A stretch of DNA of 64,000 bases from [Phialemoniopsis] sp. UDSM-2020 (GCA_018873225.1 JAEILZ010000006.1:2170001-2234000); one strand, 5' to 3'. Positions 1 through 14,405 are shown, counted from the first letter of the stretch. Notes: generated from the letters alone by a model not told the origin. Translations and numbers: made by a program.

Positions 1-2176
<2,176 letters not shown>

Positions 2177-2933
2177 TTGCAGGCTTGGGACAGGTCTTGG
2201 ATGCATGTAAGGCGCGGCGGTTTGGGGAACCGTTCCCGCGTGCAGGACATGTGGGAGGGTTGTCGATCCACCAATCGCAAAGAATTGTGTGATTGTTTTG
2301 CAGAACCATGGAAAGAGAACCTGCAAGATCCCGCGATGCATGTACTTTGCATAGATTGAAATCTATTGTTCCTACTTTCGCGGTCCCCTCTGCGTGTCTT
2401 TGACCGCAGATCCTCGAATGGGGTCGACACTGTCTTGAAAACGAACCCGCGTGCCACCAGTAAGTTCCTCTTGGGCCGACGTTTATGGTGTGGTTTTCTT
2501 TCTTTCAAACGTCGTGGACGAGGAATTGCGGCGCTCAACTGGCGCCGGGGTTTCGAGCCACCGTGCCGGGAGCGGAAGCTCTGCCTCCATTAACACCCAA
2601 ATTGGGTAGTCCAAATATCGGACCAAAACGTCTTACTGGAAACATTCCCGGAATTTGCGATTGTAGCCCCGATTGATTTGTGGGAAATTGAACACAGATG
2701 CACCCGGTTTCCCTAGCCTTCGCTCACTGCGGCTCCATGACGACAGAAATGGGTTCTCAGTCCGACCCGTCGGGTCGCGATCTCCTACGCATCTGCTGAG
2801 AATCTCTGGTGTACTACACGGGATCAGCCATACATAATGAGCGACTTGCCTCGCTGTAGCCCTGGCTCCCGACCTTGCAGGCCGAACGCAATTGACGACC
2901 TAAGACAAGGGCATACGCGTAGGATACAGTATT
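2177..2933. other. Intergenic: GH2 3' flank and GH74 promoter
   Basis: This stretch lies between two genes on the same strand. It should hold the beta-galactosidase 3' untranslated region and the promoter of the downstream xyloglucanase. I see no open frame with coding character and no unambiguous TATA box. Confidence 0.6.
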
Positions 2934-5635
2934 ATGCGGTTCTCGCAGGCAGTCCGGCTGCTCCTAGCTGCCGCGGTAGCTCCGATCGAGGCCGCTTTCT
3001 CGTGGCAAAATGTCCGCATCGGCGGCGGAGGCGGTTTCACTTCGGGCATCGTCTTCCACCCTAAGACGAAGGGCGTCGCATATGCGCGGACGGATATCGG
3101 AGGCCTGTACAAACTGAATGCCGACGACTCGTGGACACCAATCACGGATCAGATCGCGGACCATGCTGGGTGGTGGGTTGGACGTAACATCTGATAAAAG
3201 CAAGACACTAAGGAGTCATTAGGCACAACTGGGGCATTGACGCTCTGGCTCTGGATCCTCAGGATGCGAACAAGTTATATGCCGCCGTGGGCATGTACAC
3301 AAATTCCTGGTATGGATGACTCAAGAAAGAGTGAGTCCATTAGAAAGGCCAAGAGCTGATACCAGTACCCCTTAGGGACCCCAACAACGGCGCCATAATT
3401 CGCAGCTCCGACAAGGGCGCGACATGGTCCTTCTCCAACCTGCCCTTCAAGATAGGCGGCAACATGCCGGGCCGCGGCATGGGTGAACGCCTCGCCGTCG
3501 ACCCCCAGAACTCCAAGATCGTCTACTTTGGCGCCCGGAGCGGCAACGGCCTGTGGAAGAGCACCGACGGAGGCGCCACGTTCGCCAAGGTCTCTTCCTT
3601 TACTGCCACGGGCACCTTTGTTCCGGATCCCTCGGACACAAACGGTTACAACAATGACAAGCAGGGCCTAACGTTCATCACCTTTGACTCGACCTCCGCA
3701 GCGACCGGCGGCGCGACGTCCCGCATCTTCGTCGGCACAGCCGACAACATCACGGCCTCAGTGTACGTCTCTATCGACGCGGGCTCGACCTGGAGCGCAG
3801 TCAAGGACCAGCCCAAGACCTACTTCCCGCATAAGTGCAAGCTGTCCCCCACCGAGAAGGCGCTGTACCTCACCTACAGCGACGGCACGGGCCCCTACGA
3901 CGGGACCAATGGTGCCGTGTACCGGTACGACATCGTTGCGGGCACATGGAAGGACATCACCCCAGTCTCGGGCAGCGACCTGTACTACGGCTTCGGCGGC
4001 CTGGGTCTCGACGCGCAGAAGCCCGGCACTCTCGTCGTTGCGGCACTCAACTCCTGGTGGCCTGACGCGCAGCTGTTCCGCTCAACCGACAGCGGCTCGA
4101 CGTGGTCGCGCATCTGGGAGTGGGGAAGCGACGGCAATCCCAAGCCCTTCTACGGCATCAGCAGCCCCAAGGCACCGTGGGTGTACAACGGCTTCATCGC
4201 CGTCGACACCAAGAAGCTCGGCTGGATGATCGAGGCGCTCGAGATTGACCCCTTTGACAGCGACCACTGGCTTTATGGCACGGGCCTGACCATCCTCGGC
4301 GGCCACGACTTGACGAAGTGGGACACCGCGCACAACGTCTCAATTCAGTCCCTCGCAGACGGTATCGAGGAGTTCTCCGTACAAGAGGTGGTATCGGCGG
4401 TCGGCGGCTCGGAGCTACTCGCCGCCGTTGGCGATGATAACGGCTTCACGTTCAAGAGCAAGGCTGACCTCGGCAAGGCGCCGCAGAACAACTGGATGAC
4501 CCCTGAATGGTCGACCTCTTCGAGCGTCGGTATGTTTTCTTCCCACACGTTTACCACAACTCCATGGACTGACCTGAATCTTGTCGGCAGACTACGCCGG
4601 CAACAAGCCCGCCAACGTCGTGCGCGTCGGCACCACCTCGGGCGCGCAGATGGCCGCCCTCTCCACCGACGGCGGCATGACCTGGAACGTCGACTCGGCC
4701 GCCGACACGAGCGCCACGGGCGGCTCCGTCGCCTACTCCGCCGACGCCGACACCGTCCTGTGGTCCACCTCCAACGCCGGCGTCCTGCGCTCCCAGTACC
4801 AGGGCAGCTTCGCCAAGGTCGCGTCCCTGCCCGCCACCGCCGTCATCGCGTCCGACAAGCACGACAACAAGGCCTTCTACGGAGCCTCGGGAAGCTCCTT
4901 TTACGTGTCGAGCGACGGCGGCTCGACGTTCGCCAAGGGCGGCGCCGTCGGCGGCGCCACTGCGGTCAGGGACATCGCCGCGCACCCGACGACCGCGGGC
5001 ACCGTGTACGTGTCCACCGACGCCGGCGTGTTCAAGTCGACCGACTACGGCAAGACGTTCTCGGCCCTGTCCTCCACGCTGAAGAACACGTACCAGGTCG
5101 CGCTGGGCCGCGGGTCCGGCACGAGCTGGATCGTGTACGCCTTTGGCACGGGATCTGCCGGCGCGCGCCTCTACGCCAGCTCCGACGATGGCGCCTCGTG
5201 GGTCGACATCCAAGGCAGTGCTCAGGGCTTCGGCGCCATCGACTCGTGCAAGCTCGCCGGCTCGGCCAACAATGAAGGACTGGTGTATGTTGGGACCAAC
5301 GGTCGTGGCGTCCTGTACGCCCAGGGGACTGTGTCCGGCAACCCCGGCGGTGGCGAAGGCACGACGACGACCAAGCCGCCGACGAGCACTACCTTGAGCA
5401 CCTCTACCGTTCGCAGCACCGTTCGCACATCGACGACGACTTCCAGCGGGCCGGGAAGCACGGATATCGGCCAGGTCGCGCCGCACTGGGGGCAGTGTGG
5501 CGGCAACGGCTGGACTGGTCCGACCGCGTGTGCCAGCCCTTACACGTGCCAGAAGCAGAATGACTGTAAGTGAAAACGCCGTATTGCTTGACTGAAACGT
5601 CACTAACTGCTATAGACTACTCCCAATGCCTGTGA
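2934..5635 (+). CDS. Secreted GH74 xyloglucanase with C-terminal CBM1
   Basis: This is an 824-residue extracellular xyloglucan-specific endo-beta-1,4-glucanase. The exons are 2934-3172, 3223-3309, 3376-4529, 4591-5565 and 5616-5635, and every junction keeps the frame. The signal peptide is [20 protein letters not shown]. The first beta-propeller opens with [17 protein letters not shown] and carries RTDIGG, whose Asp is one of the family's two catalytic acids. Bacterial-neuraminidase-like Asp boxes (SxDxGxTW) recur through both propellers, for example [16 protein letters not shown] and SSDGGSTF. After about 715 residues comes a Thr/Ser/Pro linker, then a CBM1 with [12 protein letters not shown]. 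The last intron splits the CBM1, and its final exon encodes only the ending YSQCL. The exon 1 donor (GTGGGT) is the least certain junction. Induction by plant polymers is likely but not shown by sequence. Confidence 0.93.
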
Positions 5636-5860
5636 GAGCACCGCAAGGTGACCACTCGCTCCATTCGGCCGGAGCAGTGCTTGGTTCTCTGTGCTTATTG
5701 AGCAGGATTGAAGGCATCATTCACCGTATATATTCAGATTGTGCTTCGCAATCAGCTGTACATACGTAAAAAGCATTTGGCAGCATACTGTGCTGCATTC
5801 ATTGGCAATCGTAATCAGTATTGAGTGCCAGGGTATCAATTTCTGTCCAGTCGCTGTTCT

Positions 5861-7667
5861 TCAAATCGTGCCTTTCCGCCGTCGAACTCTGATCTTTACG
5901 TTCAGGGGCGGAATGATTGTCTGACCAATCCACCAGGGCTGTGCTCGGGTGGCCAGTGGCTCGATCTCGTAGTTGTTCAGCAGATACGCCAATATCATCT
6001 TGAGCTCGTGAGCCACAAAGAATCTGCCAGGACTACGGTAACACGAGTTAGCGGGATATTGCACGATGCAATTGAAGTACTAGGCTCGCAAACCTACCAC
6101 GCATGTCTGCCGTGACCAAAAGCCATATGGGTGTCGCTCGTCGTGACCATTCCCAATCTCTGCACCTTCATCCAGTCTTCATTATTCTTTTCGGACTGCG
6201 GTAGTACCTCGTACTCTTCCCGGACTCGCGAAAAGCGGAAAGCGTCGTAGCTATTCGGATCATCGTACAAGTCGGGATCGTGATGTACCCCGGAAAGATT
6301 CAGCATTAGAAGCCCACCGTGCGGGATGTGCCAGCCCTCAGACTCGTTCGTGATGCCTTCCTCGGCTATCACCTTTCGTTTGATCAGTGAAGTGGCAAAG
6401 TTGCTGACCCTCATGCTCTCACGAATGGCGCTGTCGGTACGCAGCAGACGCGATAAGCCGTTCTTGGTCCATTGGCCGCCCTCCTCCTTGAGTACACGAT
6501 CTGTCTCTTCCCTGATGCCATCTATGTAACCAAGTGACTGATCAGATGACAAAAGATCCAGCATGAGGAAATGGCCAGTAATAACTGTGGTGTGGATGGC
6601 CGCAAACTCGACTGGTAGCAGGCGCTTTGATATTGATTCCAGGCCCAACTCAAAGGGCTTACCCTCCGCCTTGGCCATTCGAATGTCCCAAGTGATGAAG
6701 TCTTCGGGTGCGGTCCAGTCTTGGTAGGCGGGGTCGTCGGCATCCTTCCGTTCCATATCGTGCAGACGCTGAGCAATGACAGTCTGCACTTCTCGGTGCG
6801 CCTTGTTCCAGTGGCGCCGATTCGGCCACTGAAGTAGCTTGCCCACTAACGGATGGAGGATCTTGGGAAACATGTTGAGGATGAAGCTATTTGTGACCAC
6901 AGCGTCGGCAAAGTGCACCATGCTCTTGACAAACTCTTCGTTACGGCATGTTGGCATCCCGACAAGCACACGGTTGGTGACCCTCGGGACGATCCCCAGC
7001 CATGCCTCCCATAGGTTTACTGACTTCCACTCTTCGGTGTCGGTCCCAAAAACGGCGTCGATTGCAGCGTGGACTTCGTCTTGGACATCCGGAATCAAGC
7101 CCGGCAGATGGCGGGCGAGGTTCCTGTGCACAACTCTGATATGGAATACATCGTCCGAAAAGGCCTTCCCGAGGAAGTTGTACTCGCTGTACAGCACGTC
7201 ATTATGGGCGTGATGTGTCGATAGTACCTTGTCGGGCAGTTCCAGCATCCATGCCGTCTGGGAACGCGGTACCACTATCTCTTGCGGTCTAGACGCAGCA
7301 GAGGGCACGACGAAAGCGCGATCATGCTTTGAGTACTGTGGAGTCCCGAGGTCAGCACTTACTATCAAGCGAGGGATCATCATGCGCATGGCATGCGATG
7401 CCCCGTGGGAATTGGCTAGCGCTCTTCACTCACTTTGACGTAGCCTTCATCTACCCATCGACCAAAATAGACGACATATCCGATCCAATTCTTGAAGGTG
7501 GCGATGTAGCTATCACCATATCCGACTCGTGGGAGATCTTTGGGATATCTGGGCTTCAAGTAGAAATCGACGAGGAAGGAAGCGATCCAGAGGACGAAAA
7601 GACCTGTTACGACCTGGCTGAGAGTCAGGCTCTCCAGCGCTTGCCCCGTCAAACTGCCCCCCACCAT
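5861..7667 (-). CDS. Cytochrome P450 monooxygenase (ent-kaurene oxidase-like)
   Basis: This is a 547-residue microsomal P450. Read on the minus strand, the exons are 7667-7434, 7335-6098 and 6032-5861, with introns of 98 and 65 nt. The N-terminus has a membrane anchor ([17 protein letters not shown]) followed by a proline-containing hinge. The I-helix is EFAAIHTT, a form common in fungal ent-kaurene-oxidase-like and related secondary-metabolism P450s. The K-helix ExxR is ESMR, and the PERF-equivalent region is around DAFRFSR. The haem-binding loop FGHGRHACPGRFF is assembled across the last intron, with the cysteine codon itself split. All key residues are present, so it looks functional. Its substrate cannot be told from sequence. 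The same-strand neighbour upstream is an O-methyltransferase-like gene, which suggests but does not prove a shared small-molecule pathway. Confidence 0.9.
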
Positions 7668-8621
7668 CGCTAATGCAGGAGGTGCTGACAGGCGACCATG
7701 GGGAAGCTACAGCGTGCTTTCAGTTCAACTCGCTAGACCAGCTCAGCTCTGAGGCAGACAAAAGGATCATCAACATTACAAGTCGATCATTGTTCATTAT
7801 GGTTAAAGCGTGCAAGTGCATGGTCAAGTCAAGACATTTGTTTTCAAGGGTGTCGTTGAATGACTCGCATTCCTTTCGATCCGCCTCGCCCGTCATTCGG
7901 GGCATCCAGCGCACCCGGTGCCGTTTCAATCATGTATGACGATATTGGCTTAGGCGGAAGGCTTGCATATCTTGTCGCACTCATTTCGTGCCCAGATGCA
8001 GCTAGAAGACCGGCCGAAAGCCGTACTTGGGTGCGCTAGTGGGTGTTGGCGTTGAACCCCTTGGGTGGCCTTCAGAGCCAACAAGCTCGCCTTAGCCCCT
8101 TTGGGTGACTTTTTAAAGCTTCGCGGCATTCTCCAGCCACTGAAGGAGGAGAATCCCAAGCGATTTGGCAGATTGTTCCTTGATCCGTAGGTTGGGTTGG
8201 GGAGCAGGGCTGAAGGCGGCTTCTTAAAAACATACATCGTAACCGGGTATTTGGTGCTTGGCTGATGCAGATCTTCGTCCAGAGGTTACACAGAACCTCA
8301 AGTTCCCGGTTAGCTGCATGTTCATCATCATCATCACTGTTCGGATGAGAATCCGAGGCCGTTCACTAGGCTTGGGACGGCAAGGTGGCGGCCGCCCAAG
8401 CGGCCGTGCACAATGCAGAAGGAACGCGCTTCAGGCTGGCGTGGCCAGATTAGGGATCAACTTGCGACGGATGATGTCGATGGAATGGATTGAATGGTCA
8501 CAATAGTGTGCTCGAACACTTCATTAGGGCTGAGGGGAGACGGCTGATAAAACCTCGGGACGCTTATATATATACAAGATCGAATCCGTCCTCGAGAGCT
8601 GAAAAGTCATCCCCAAAACAT
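7668..8621. other. Intergenic: P450 5' flank and methyltransferase 3' flank
   Basis: Both flanking genes are on the minus strand. The left part should therefore hold the P450 promoter and the right part the 3' end of the methyltransferase transcript. A short TA run lies near 8568-8576. I find no supportable gene. Confidence 0.5.
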
Positions 8622-9488
8622 TCAAAACTCGTATCGCAGGTATCGCACCCAGTATTTGAGCCCCGGAACATAAGCACACGCATAAATCGGGTATCGAGCA
8701 AACCATGGATACTTCTCCGTACCGGGAATGTTCATCGGGGACTGTTCATTGAGCAGCCTCAATCTCTCGTGCAGCTTCAGCAGGGCGCGGGGATCGTCGA
8801 TTCCCCAGTGCAGCGTCGCACCCGTATTCTGCACGGGGCCGAAATAGTTCTGTATCCAAATCGCCCAAGAGGAAAAGCCATCGAAAATGATCTGGCCACC
8901 CTGCGGAAACCGCTCGACAAGGTTGAAAAGCAAATCGTGCCCATCCTCCTCACTCAGGTAAAGTGTTAGGCCTTCCATTACGACAAGTGTCGGTCTATCG
9001 TTGGGGACCTTTTCCAGCCAGGTCTTGTCCGAGACATCCGTGCCGAGGAGGGTGTAGTCGCCCTTGGGCTCCGGAAGAAGCTTCTCTCTGAGGGCAGTCA
9101 CTTCCGGCACATCGACATCAACCCAGCGGATCTTGGGATTGGATTCAAAGCGGTCTTGAAGGCGGAGAGATCGGCCATCAAGACCGCAGGCCAGATGCAG
9201 CACCGTTGCTCCGGACGGACTGTCCTTGTGCGCATCGAGAAAGTCGACCGTCCACCGGTCCAGCCAGGAAGCACGCAACGATACAGTTGCGCAGAAAGAA
9301 GAGCGAATGCCCAGAGTGGAAAAGTCAAAGTCGATTTGCTCGATGACGTGGGTCGCCCACTTGTCGTTCAGGATCGGGTTTGGAGCATGGACATTGTCAT
9401 AGTACTTGGAGTAGAGTGTGAGAAGAAGTGTCTTCTGCGCTCCAGTGAGCGTTATCTTGGTCTTGTTCTGCAGTGCCGGCTCGGTCAT
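8622..9488 (-). CDS. LCMT/TcmP-type O-methyltransferase
   Basis: This is an intronless 288-residue S-adenosylmethionine-dependent methyltransferase of the leucine-carboxyl-methyltransferase superfamily. That group includes Ppm1 and the polyketide O-methyltransferase TcmP. The cofactor-binding motif is VLHLACGLDGRSLR (about residues 96-109), followed by the acidic motif WVDVDVPEV that contacts the ribose. The post-core motif VVMEGLTLYLSEED is typical of the superfamily and absent from class I small-molecule methyltransferases in general. There is no signal peptide or membrane segment, so a cytosolic enzyme is expected. The short length and TcmP-like motifs favour a small-molecule substrate over the PP2A catalytic subunit. 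The neighbouring P450 supports this only weakly. Confidence 0.85.
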   Translation of the reverse strand: MTEPALQNKTKITLTGAQKTLLLTLYSKYYDNVHAPNPILNDKWATHVIEQIDFDFSTLGIRSSFCATVSLRASWLDRWTVDFLDAHKDSPSGATVLHLACGLDGRSLRLQDRFESNPKIRWVDVDVPEVTALREKLLPEPKGDYTLLGTDVSDKTWLEKVPNDRPTLVVMEGLTLYLSEEDGHDLLFNLVERFPQGGQIIFDGFSSWAIWIQNYFGPVQNTGATLHWGIDDPRALLKLHERLRLLNEQSPMNIPGTEKYPWFARYPIYACAYVPGLKYWVRYLRYEF

Positions 9489-10303
9489 GTCGGCGAGTCT
9501 GGTTGTTCTGGAGGGAGATTGTTTGGATGGAGAGAATCAATCTTTCTGGAGCCTTTATCTCGAGGTCGCTCCAGACACCTCGGGATTCGGATCCTAGTCT
9601 AAGACTATTCCAGGGTGTTCGGAGGATCGTCACGACTGACAGCGCGGCATACAAATGGGGATATATGAAGTGCAACAGCCAGGAGGAGTTAGGTGTACGA
9701 AGTGCTGTCTGCACGAATGCGGCCCTGGCCCCCAAAGCACCAACCAGGCGTCATTCCAGCACGGGAATGCCGTATCCGCACCGAACCCCGATGGGAGCGC
9801 GGAGATATCGCAAGAACTTACATCATGAAGACGCTTGTCATATATCATGGGAACGGGAGCGGAAACGGTGTGAATACCTTCGAAGCACCAGACAGGAGCA
9901 GAAGAAGTCTAAAGGGGACGAAATATGCGTAATCGAGTCTGGGGAAGTCCATTCGAGGTTGATTGCGGGCGGGCTCCAGGGCTGTTTCTTAGAGATCTCT
10001 CATAGTGGGCTCAGGTAGTAGGCTCCCTGAAGAGGTGGCACCAGTGGAGCGATCGTCGTTATCTTTAGCTGCACCAACGGTCCAGGCGATATTGCCAAAA
10101 TTTAGGCAGGAGCACTTGAATCGCCACATCCTTTTACAGTCCTGAATGGTCAACTTCTAATTCCTTCACCAGCCGATTTCTGGTCGCTTTGAAGATGCAT
10201 ATCACCGGCAGCTTTTGGCATGCGACGCCACGTTGATGGTACGAATTCAGACGTAGGCTAAGCTTCCTCCTCTCATGCATTCGGTCCAATCAGTGATGCC
10301 GTC
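9489..10303. promoter_or_regulatory. Divergent promoter region
   Basis: This 815-nt space separates the methyltransferase start (minus) from the nuclease start (plus), so it must contain both promoters. I see no clear TATA box or recognisable binding-site cluster. The short open frames in it lack codon character. Confidence 0.5.
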
Positions 10304-12304
10304 ATGTCGACCTTCAACGGCATCATCCACGAGTTCCCAGAGATCAGGGTCGATTTCTTCAGGAAGCACCCCGATATTCAGCCACCTCTTGCCTGTTTCC
10401 TGAGCCACATCCACAGCGATCATCTCGCCGGTCTAGAGACACTCAGGTCACCCTTTGTCTACTGCTCTCCTGCCACCAGAGAATTGTTACTCCGTCTGGA
10501 GCGATACCCTTGCCGCATCAACTATGCAAAAGGAATTATCGAGGCCGGAACTCAGCACTACCGGCATCTCAAAGGGCTTCTCAAGACCATTCCCCTTGAG
10601 ACACCGACTGTGCTCGAGTTGGAGCCTGGTAACCGCATTCAGGTGACGCTGTTCGATGCAAACCATTGTCCCGGGGCAGTCATGTTTCTCTTCGAAGGAT
10701 CCAGAAAGTCCGTTCTGTATACCGGAGATATCCGCTCGGAGCCGTGGTTCGTCACCTCCATTGCCCGCAGTCCGTGTTTGATTGAGTACTCGAGCGGCAT
10801 CAAGACCCTGGACATGATCTACTTGGACACTTCCTTTACTGAGGATGTCAACTTTCAGACCAAGGCTGATGGGATACGCGAGTTAATCAACAAGGTCTCG
10901 CGGTACCCGCCCGATACAGTTTTCCACCTGCAGGCGTGGACATTCGGGTACGAGGATGTATGGGTAGCGCTCTCCAAAGCACTGAATTCCCAGATCCATG
11001 TCGACAAGTACAAGATGAAGCTGTACAAGTCACTCGTCAAGCCATCTACCGATGCGGCTGACCCTCCAGCATATCTGTCCGCGGAGGCAGCACGGCTTGT
11101 CGGCTTTAAGTGTGGCAATACCCAACACCCGGGCTGCCTCACTTCTGACGAACGTGTGCGCCTGCATAGTTGCGAGAAGGGCACCCCCTGCCACACCATG
11201 CAGAACGCCAATGTCGTTTGGCTAAAGCCAGTCATCGCACGCCTACCTGACGGACAGACACTGACAGAGATTGGCGTTGGAGGCGGCGGGGATGACCTGG
11301 AGCAAGAAGCCGAGCTTGAGTATCTCACTCCCGCGGAGATACAGGACTTCTTCGAAATGTAAGTATTGCTCTGCATTGTCATGGAAACAGCTCTCACACC
11401 TCACAGGATATGGGCAAACGACTCCATAGCAGAGGACGCCAAGGCGCGCATGCAGTCCTTTCTACTGCAAGCCGTCACGAACGGGCGCAACATCTCCCTA
11501 GACATTGACATCGCTTCGTTTGACGACCAGAAGGAAACAAACCTCGCCAATGCGATCGTGTCGATCGCTCAAAAGAGCAGGCTCGGCACCGGGAAGGAAG
11601 TTACGGAGACACCGGAGTTGCTGAGCCGGAAAGTGCGATTCCCCTACTCACGCCATTCATCATACCCTGAGCTCTGTGAGCTCGTGGATGTTTTCAAGCC
11701 GAAGGACGTGTGGCCCTGCACTGTGAGCCCGATGGAGTGGCTCGCGAATGGTGAGAGATGAACCTTCATCCATGCTGGACGACGCTGACAAGCTACATTT
11801 CCAGGTCTTAGTATCATGAGATTGTTCGGTCAATACTGCTCTGGAGATAGCTTCCTACACGATATCAGCATGCAAGAGCTCGCTAGTAAGCAGCAAGTAG
11901 TAAGGAAGGATCATGAGAGTCAAGCACCCACCGCATCCGACATGCAAGATATGTCCAGCCAACACAGCTTGGGTGCACTCCGCAGCGACGACTCGAAGAA
12001 TGCCTCACAACCGCTCGTTGAAGTAGATCCGGTTACCGCTGTCGCAAATCATTCCCAATTCAGTACGACATCAAGACCTCGAGCAATTTCTCGAAGGCAA
12101 AGCGCCGGTGCGAATAAGCCGGACGACTCGGTCAACGCGTTTGACTCGCAGGGTTCAACTTCCTCCGACATCGATGTGGAATTGCGCAAGCAAGCCTTCA
12201 GGACTATGATCGACAACCTAACTACTGACTACTGGCAACCCATTGGCCTCTTGTCTACTACGGACAACCACACTCATGCCGAACAAGAACTTGGCAATGG
12301 ATGA
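10304..12304 (+). CDS. Artemis/SNM1-like beta-CASP nuclease
   Basis: This is a 632-residue metallo-beta-lactamase/beta-CASP DNA nuclease of the SNM1-Pso2-Artemis group, which acts in nuclear repair of crosslinks and hairpin or blocked DNA ends. The exons are 10304-11358, 11407-11750 and 11805-12304. The metal site is HIHSDH (residues 35-40), followed by DANHCPGAVM and YTGDIR. The beta-CASP signature is VDKYKMKLYKSL. The protein begins directly at the catalytic domain with FNGIIHEFPEIRVDFF, as in Artemis, and lacks the N-terminal zinc finger of fungal Pso2. The last 170 residues are Ser/Gln-rich and probably disordered. The stop at 12304 is followed by another open frame, so an extra C-terminal exon is possible but I see no splice pair that requires it. 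Confidence 0.87.
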
Positions 12305-12944
12305 GAACCCGAAGGATACGCGTTCCAATGATGAAGAGCTAAAGGCCGACGGTCCGGTTTTGCTCGCCATTGCCAACACCGCTAAAATCTCGAGTTCTGT
12401 CGGTCTAATGTTGCCCGGCCGGCCGATGCAACAGTCCGCACGGAGCCGGCATCCCCGAGCTACGCTCACCCGCCAGTGGGGCAGAGTGGCATCGAATCGC
12501 GGTCAACATCTCGGCACTGGAAACTATGTTGGACTCAACAACCTCAATCGCTGTTGCTTTGCCGTAGCGTATCCATGTGTCAAAGCGGGATAACGTCACT
12601 CGATCGACCACGGGGCGAGGTCGCGTTTGCATTTGTGCCTGCACGGCGCGGCACATCCCCGAGCTTGAAAAAGTTGGCCTATATGGGATTTAGCCATGTA
12701 TATCATGACATCCTTGAGGCTAAATCTTCCCACTTCTCCGCACTCTCAAAGGGTTCGCATGTCGTATGAACCAGGGGTCTTCTTGATGTCACTCAGAGGT
12801 AGCTCTAATTTCTTGGTTCTAAACTGTCTTAGAACCAAGAATCTGAGATCTATATGAATGTGCCCTATCCCACCTTGCCATGTTTCTCAGTGACCCGGGT
12901 CCTGGAACTTTTCCTCTCCACTGCGTTTTCGAAACTCTTCAGCC
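12305..12944. other. Intergenic: nuclease 3' flank and GH43 promoter/leader
   Basis: This 640-nt gap contains a strong hairpin near its right end, listed separately. A 116-codon open frame starts at 12243 and overlaps the end of the nuclease gene, but it has no recognisable homology. Confidence 0.5.
12810..12841. repeat. Perfect inverted repeat (hairpin) before GH43 gene
   Basis: Two perfectly complementary 13-nt arms (TTCTTGGTTCTAA and TTAGAACCAAGAA) flank a 6-nt loop. A second complementary pair (CTCAGA near 12793 and TCTGAG at 12842) could extend the structure past an internal loop. It ends about 100 nt before the GH43 start codon, so it lies in the promoter or 5' leader. Confidence 0.85.
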
Positions 12945-14124
12945 ATGGCGAACCTCAAGCTAATGGCGGCTCTCGCTGCCGTTTTGGCGGCTGTCTCCGC
13001 CTTGGTCATCGACACCTCAGGGTGGGATACCACGCTGGCCCGACGCGCCGACTCGAGCCTGACAGGCTACCTCGGCGCCTTCTTCCTCGGGGCGGACCCC
13101 TACGTCTACTTCTACCTCAGCAACGGCAACAACCCCACGTCATTCAAGGCTCTCAACAAGGGTTCGCCCGTCATGCGGCCCACCAAGGGCACGGGAGGCG
13201 TGCGGGACCCGGCCATCGTGCAGGGCGGCGGCGCCGAGGCCGGCAAGAAGTGGTACATCGTCGGGACGGACCTCAACATCGGCAAGACGGACTGGAACGC
13301 GGCGCAGCGGACGGGGTCCCGTGGCATCTTTGTCTGGGAGAGCACGGATCTGGTCAACTGGGTCAACGAGAGGCTCGTCGTCGTCGAGGACAAGACAGCC
13401 GGCATGGTCTGGGCGCCCGAGGCGATATGGGATCCTAGCAAGAGTGAGCGATATTGTCATTTCTGGTAGTGAGCCTCAAGTAACTGACATGTCACCAAGA
13501 CCAATACATGGTTTTCTGGGCCTCAAAATTCGTAAGTATCTCCCTCCAACGGAAATTCAGCCGCTCACTACTGACACATATCTACCCCATCCGCAGTATC
13601 AAGCCTCCGACGCATCACACACAGGCAACCCCTCCACGACACAAATCCGCTACGCCCACACAGCCGACTTCAAAACCTTTTCCAGCCCGCAGACCTACAT
13701 CGACAAGTCGCCAACCAACATCATCGACCTGACCATCCTGCCCCTGTCTACTTCCGCCCCGGACAACCAGTCCTTCCTGCGCTTCATGAAGGACGAGACG
13801 CGCAAGACCGTCTTCGTCGAGACCTCGTCGACGGGGCTGTTCGGCACCTGGACCCGCCCCGGCGGCGCCTCGGCCATCATCCAGGACGGCGTCGAGGGCC
13901 CCGCGGCGTACTGGGACAACGAGGTCGACGGCAAGGCGCACCTGCTGCTCGACTTTTACGGGTCCGACGGGTACAGGCCCTTCGAGAGCACGCGGCCGGG
14001 CAACAACGGCGGCGGGGCGTGGACGGCGAGCAGCAGGACCGGGTTCCCGAGTAACCTGCGGCACGGGAGCGTGCTGCCGATCAACGCGACGCTATACGGC
14101 GCGCTGGCGGCGAAGTGGGGGTGA
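12945..14124 (+). CDS. Secreted GH43-family glycosidase
   Basis: This is a 352-residue extracellular five-bladed propeller glycosidase, probably acting on arabinan or arabinoxylan side chains. The exons are 12945-13443, 13500-13531 and 13597-14124; the middle exon is only 32 nt. The signal peptide is MANLKLMAALAAVLAAVSA. Family features are GVRDPAIV (general-base Asp), VWAPEAIWD, and VEGPAAYW, whose EGP is the usual general-acid motif. After LVNWV the chain follows the normal GH43 blade pattern. The second exon restores QYMVFWASKF. There is no carbohydrate-binding module, and the protein stops soon after the last blade. The precise substrate cannot be read from sequence. Its position between other biomass-degrading genes fits a role in plant cell wall hydrolysis. 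Confidence 0.85.
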
Positions 14125-14405
14125 GCAAAGCAAGCATGACTATCCACAGGGGCATTGTTGATATGCATGGCACGGGGAGCGGCAGGGTTTGATTTGAAAA
14201 GGGGCAGTGGGAAGAAGCGGCCTCTCTCGGAGGAGTCTTCCCACTGGACTCTTATTCTTGAAGAAAGTGTACATAAAGTGAAGCTTTTTATAGATACAGA
14301 AGAATATGAAGAAGAATTTCGAAAGTGGTCTCAGACCTGTCAACCGGGCTTGTCTCAAGCATTCGAAACGACCAAGACAAAGGGATGGAGGTTATTTTCC
14401 GCCGC

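Noticed and set aside
4551..5603. 350-codon minus-strand open frame opposite the GH74 gene
   Set aside because: It is an antisense shadow of GC-rich coding sequence with Arg/Gly-rich nonsense composition.
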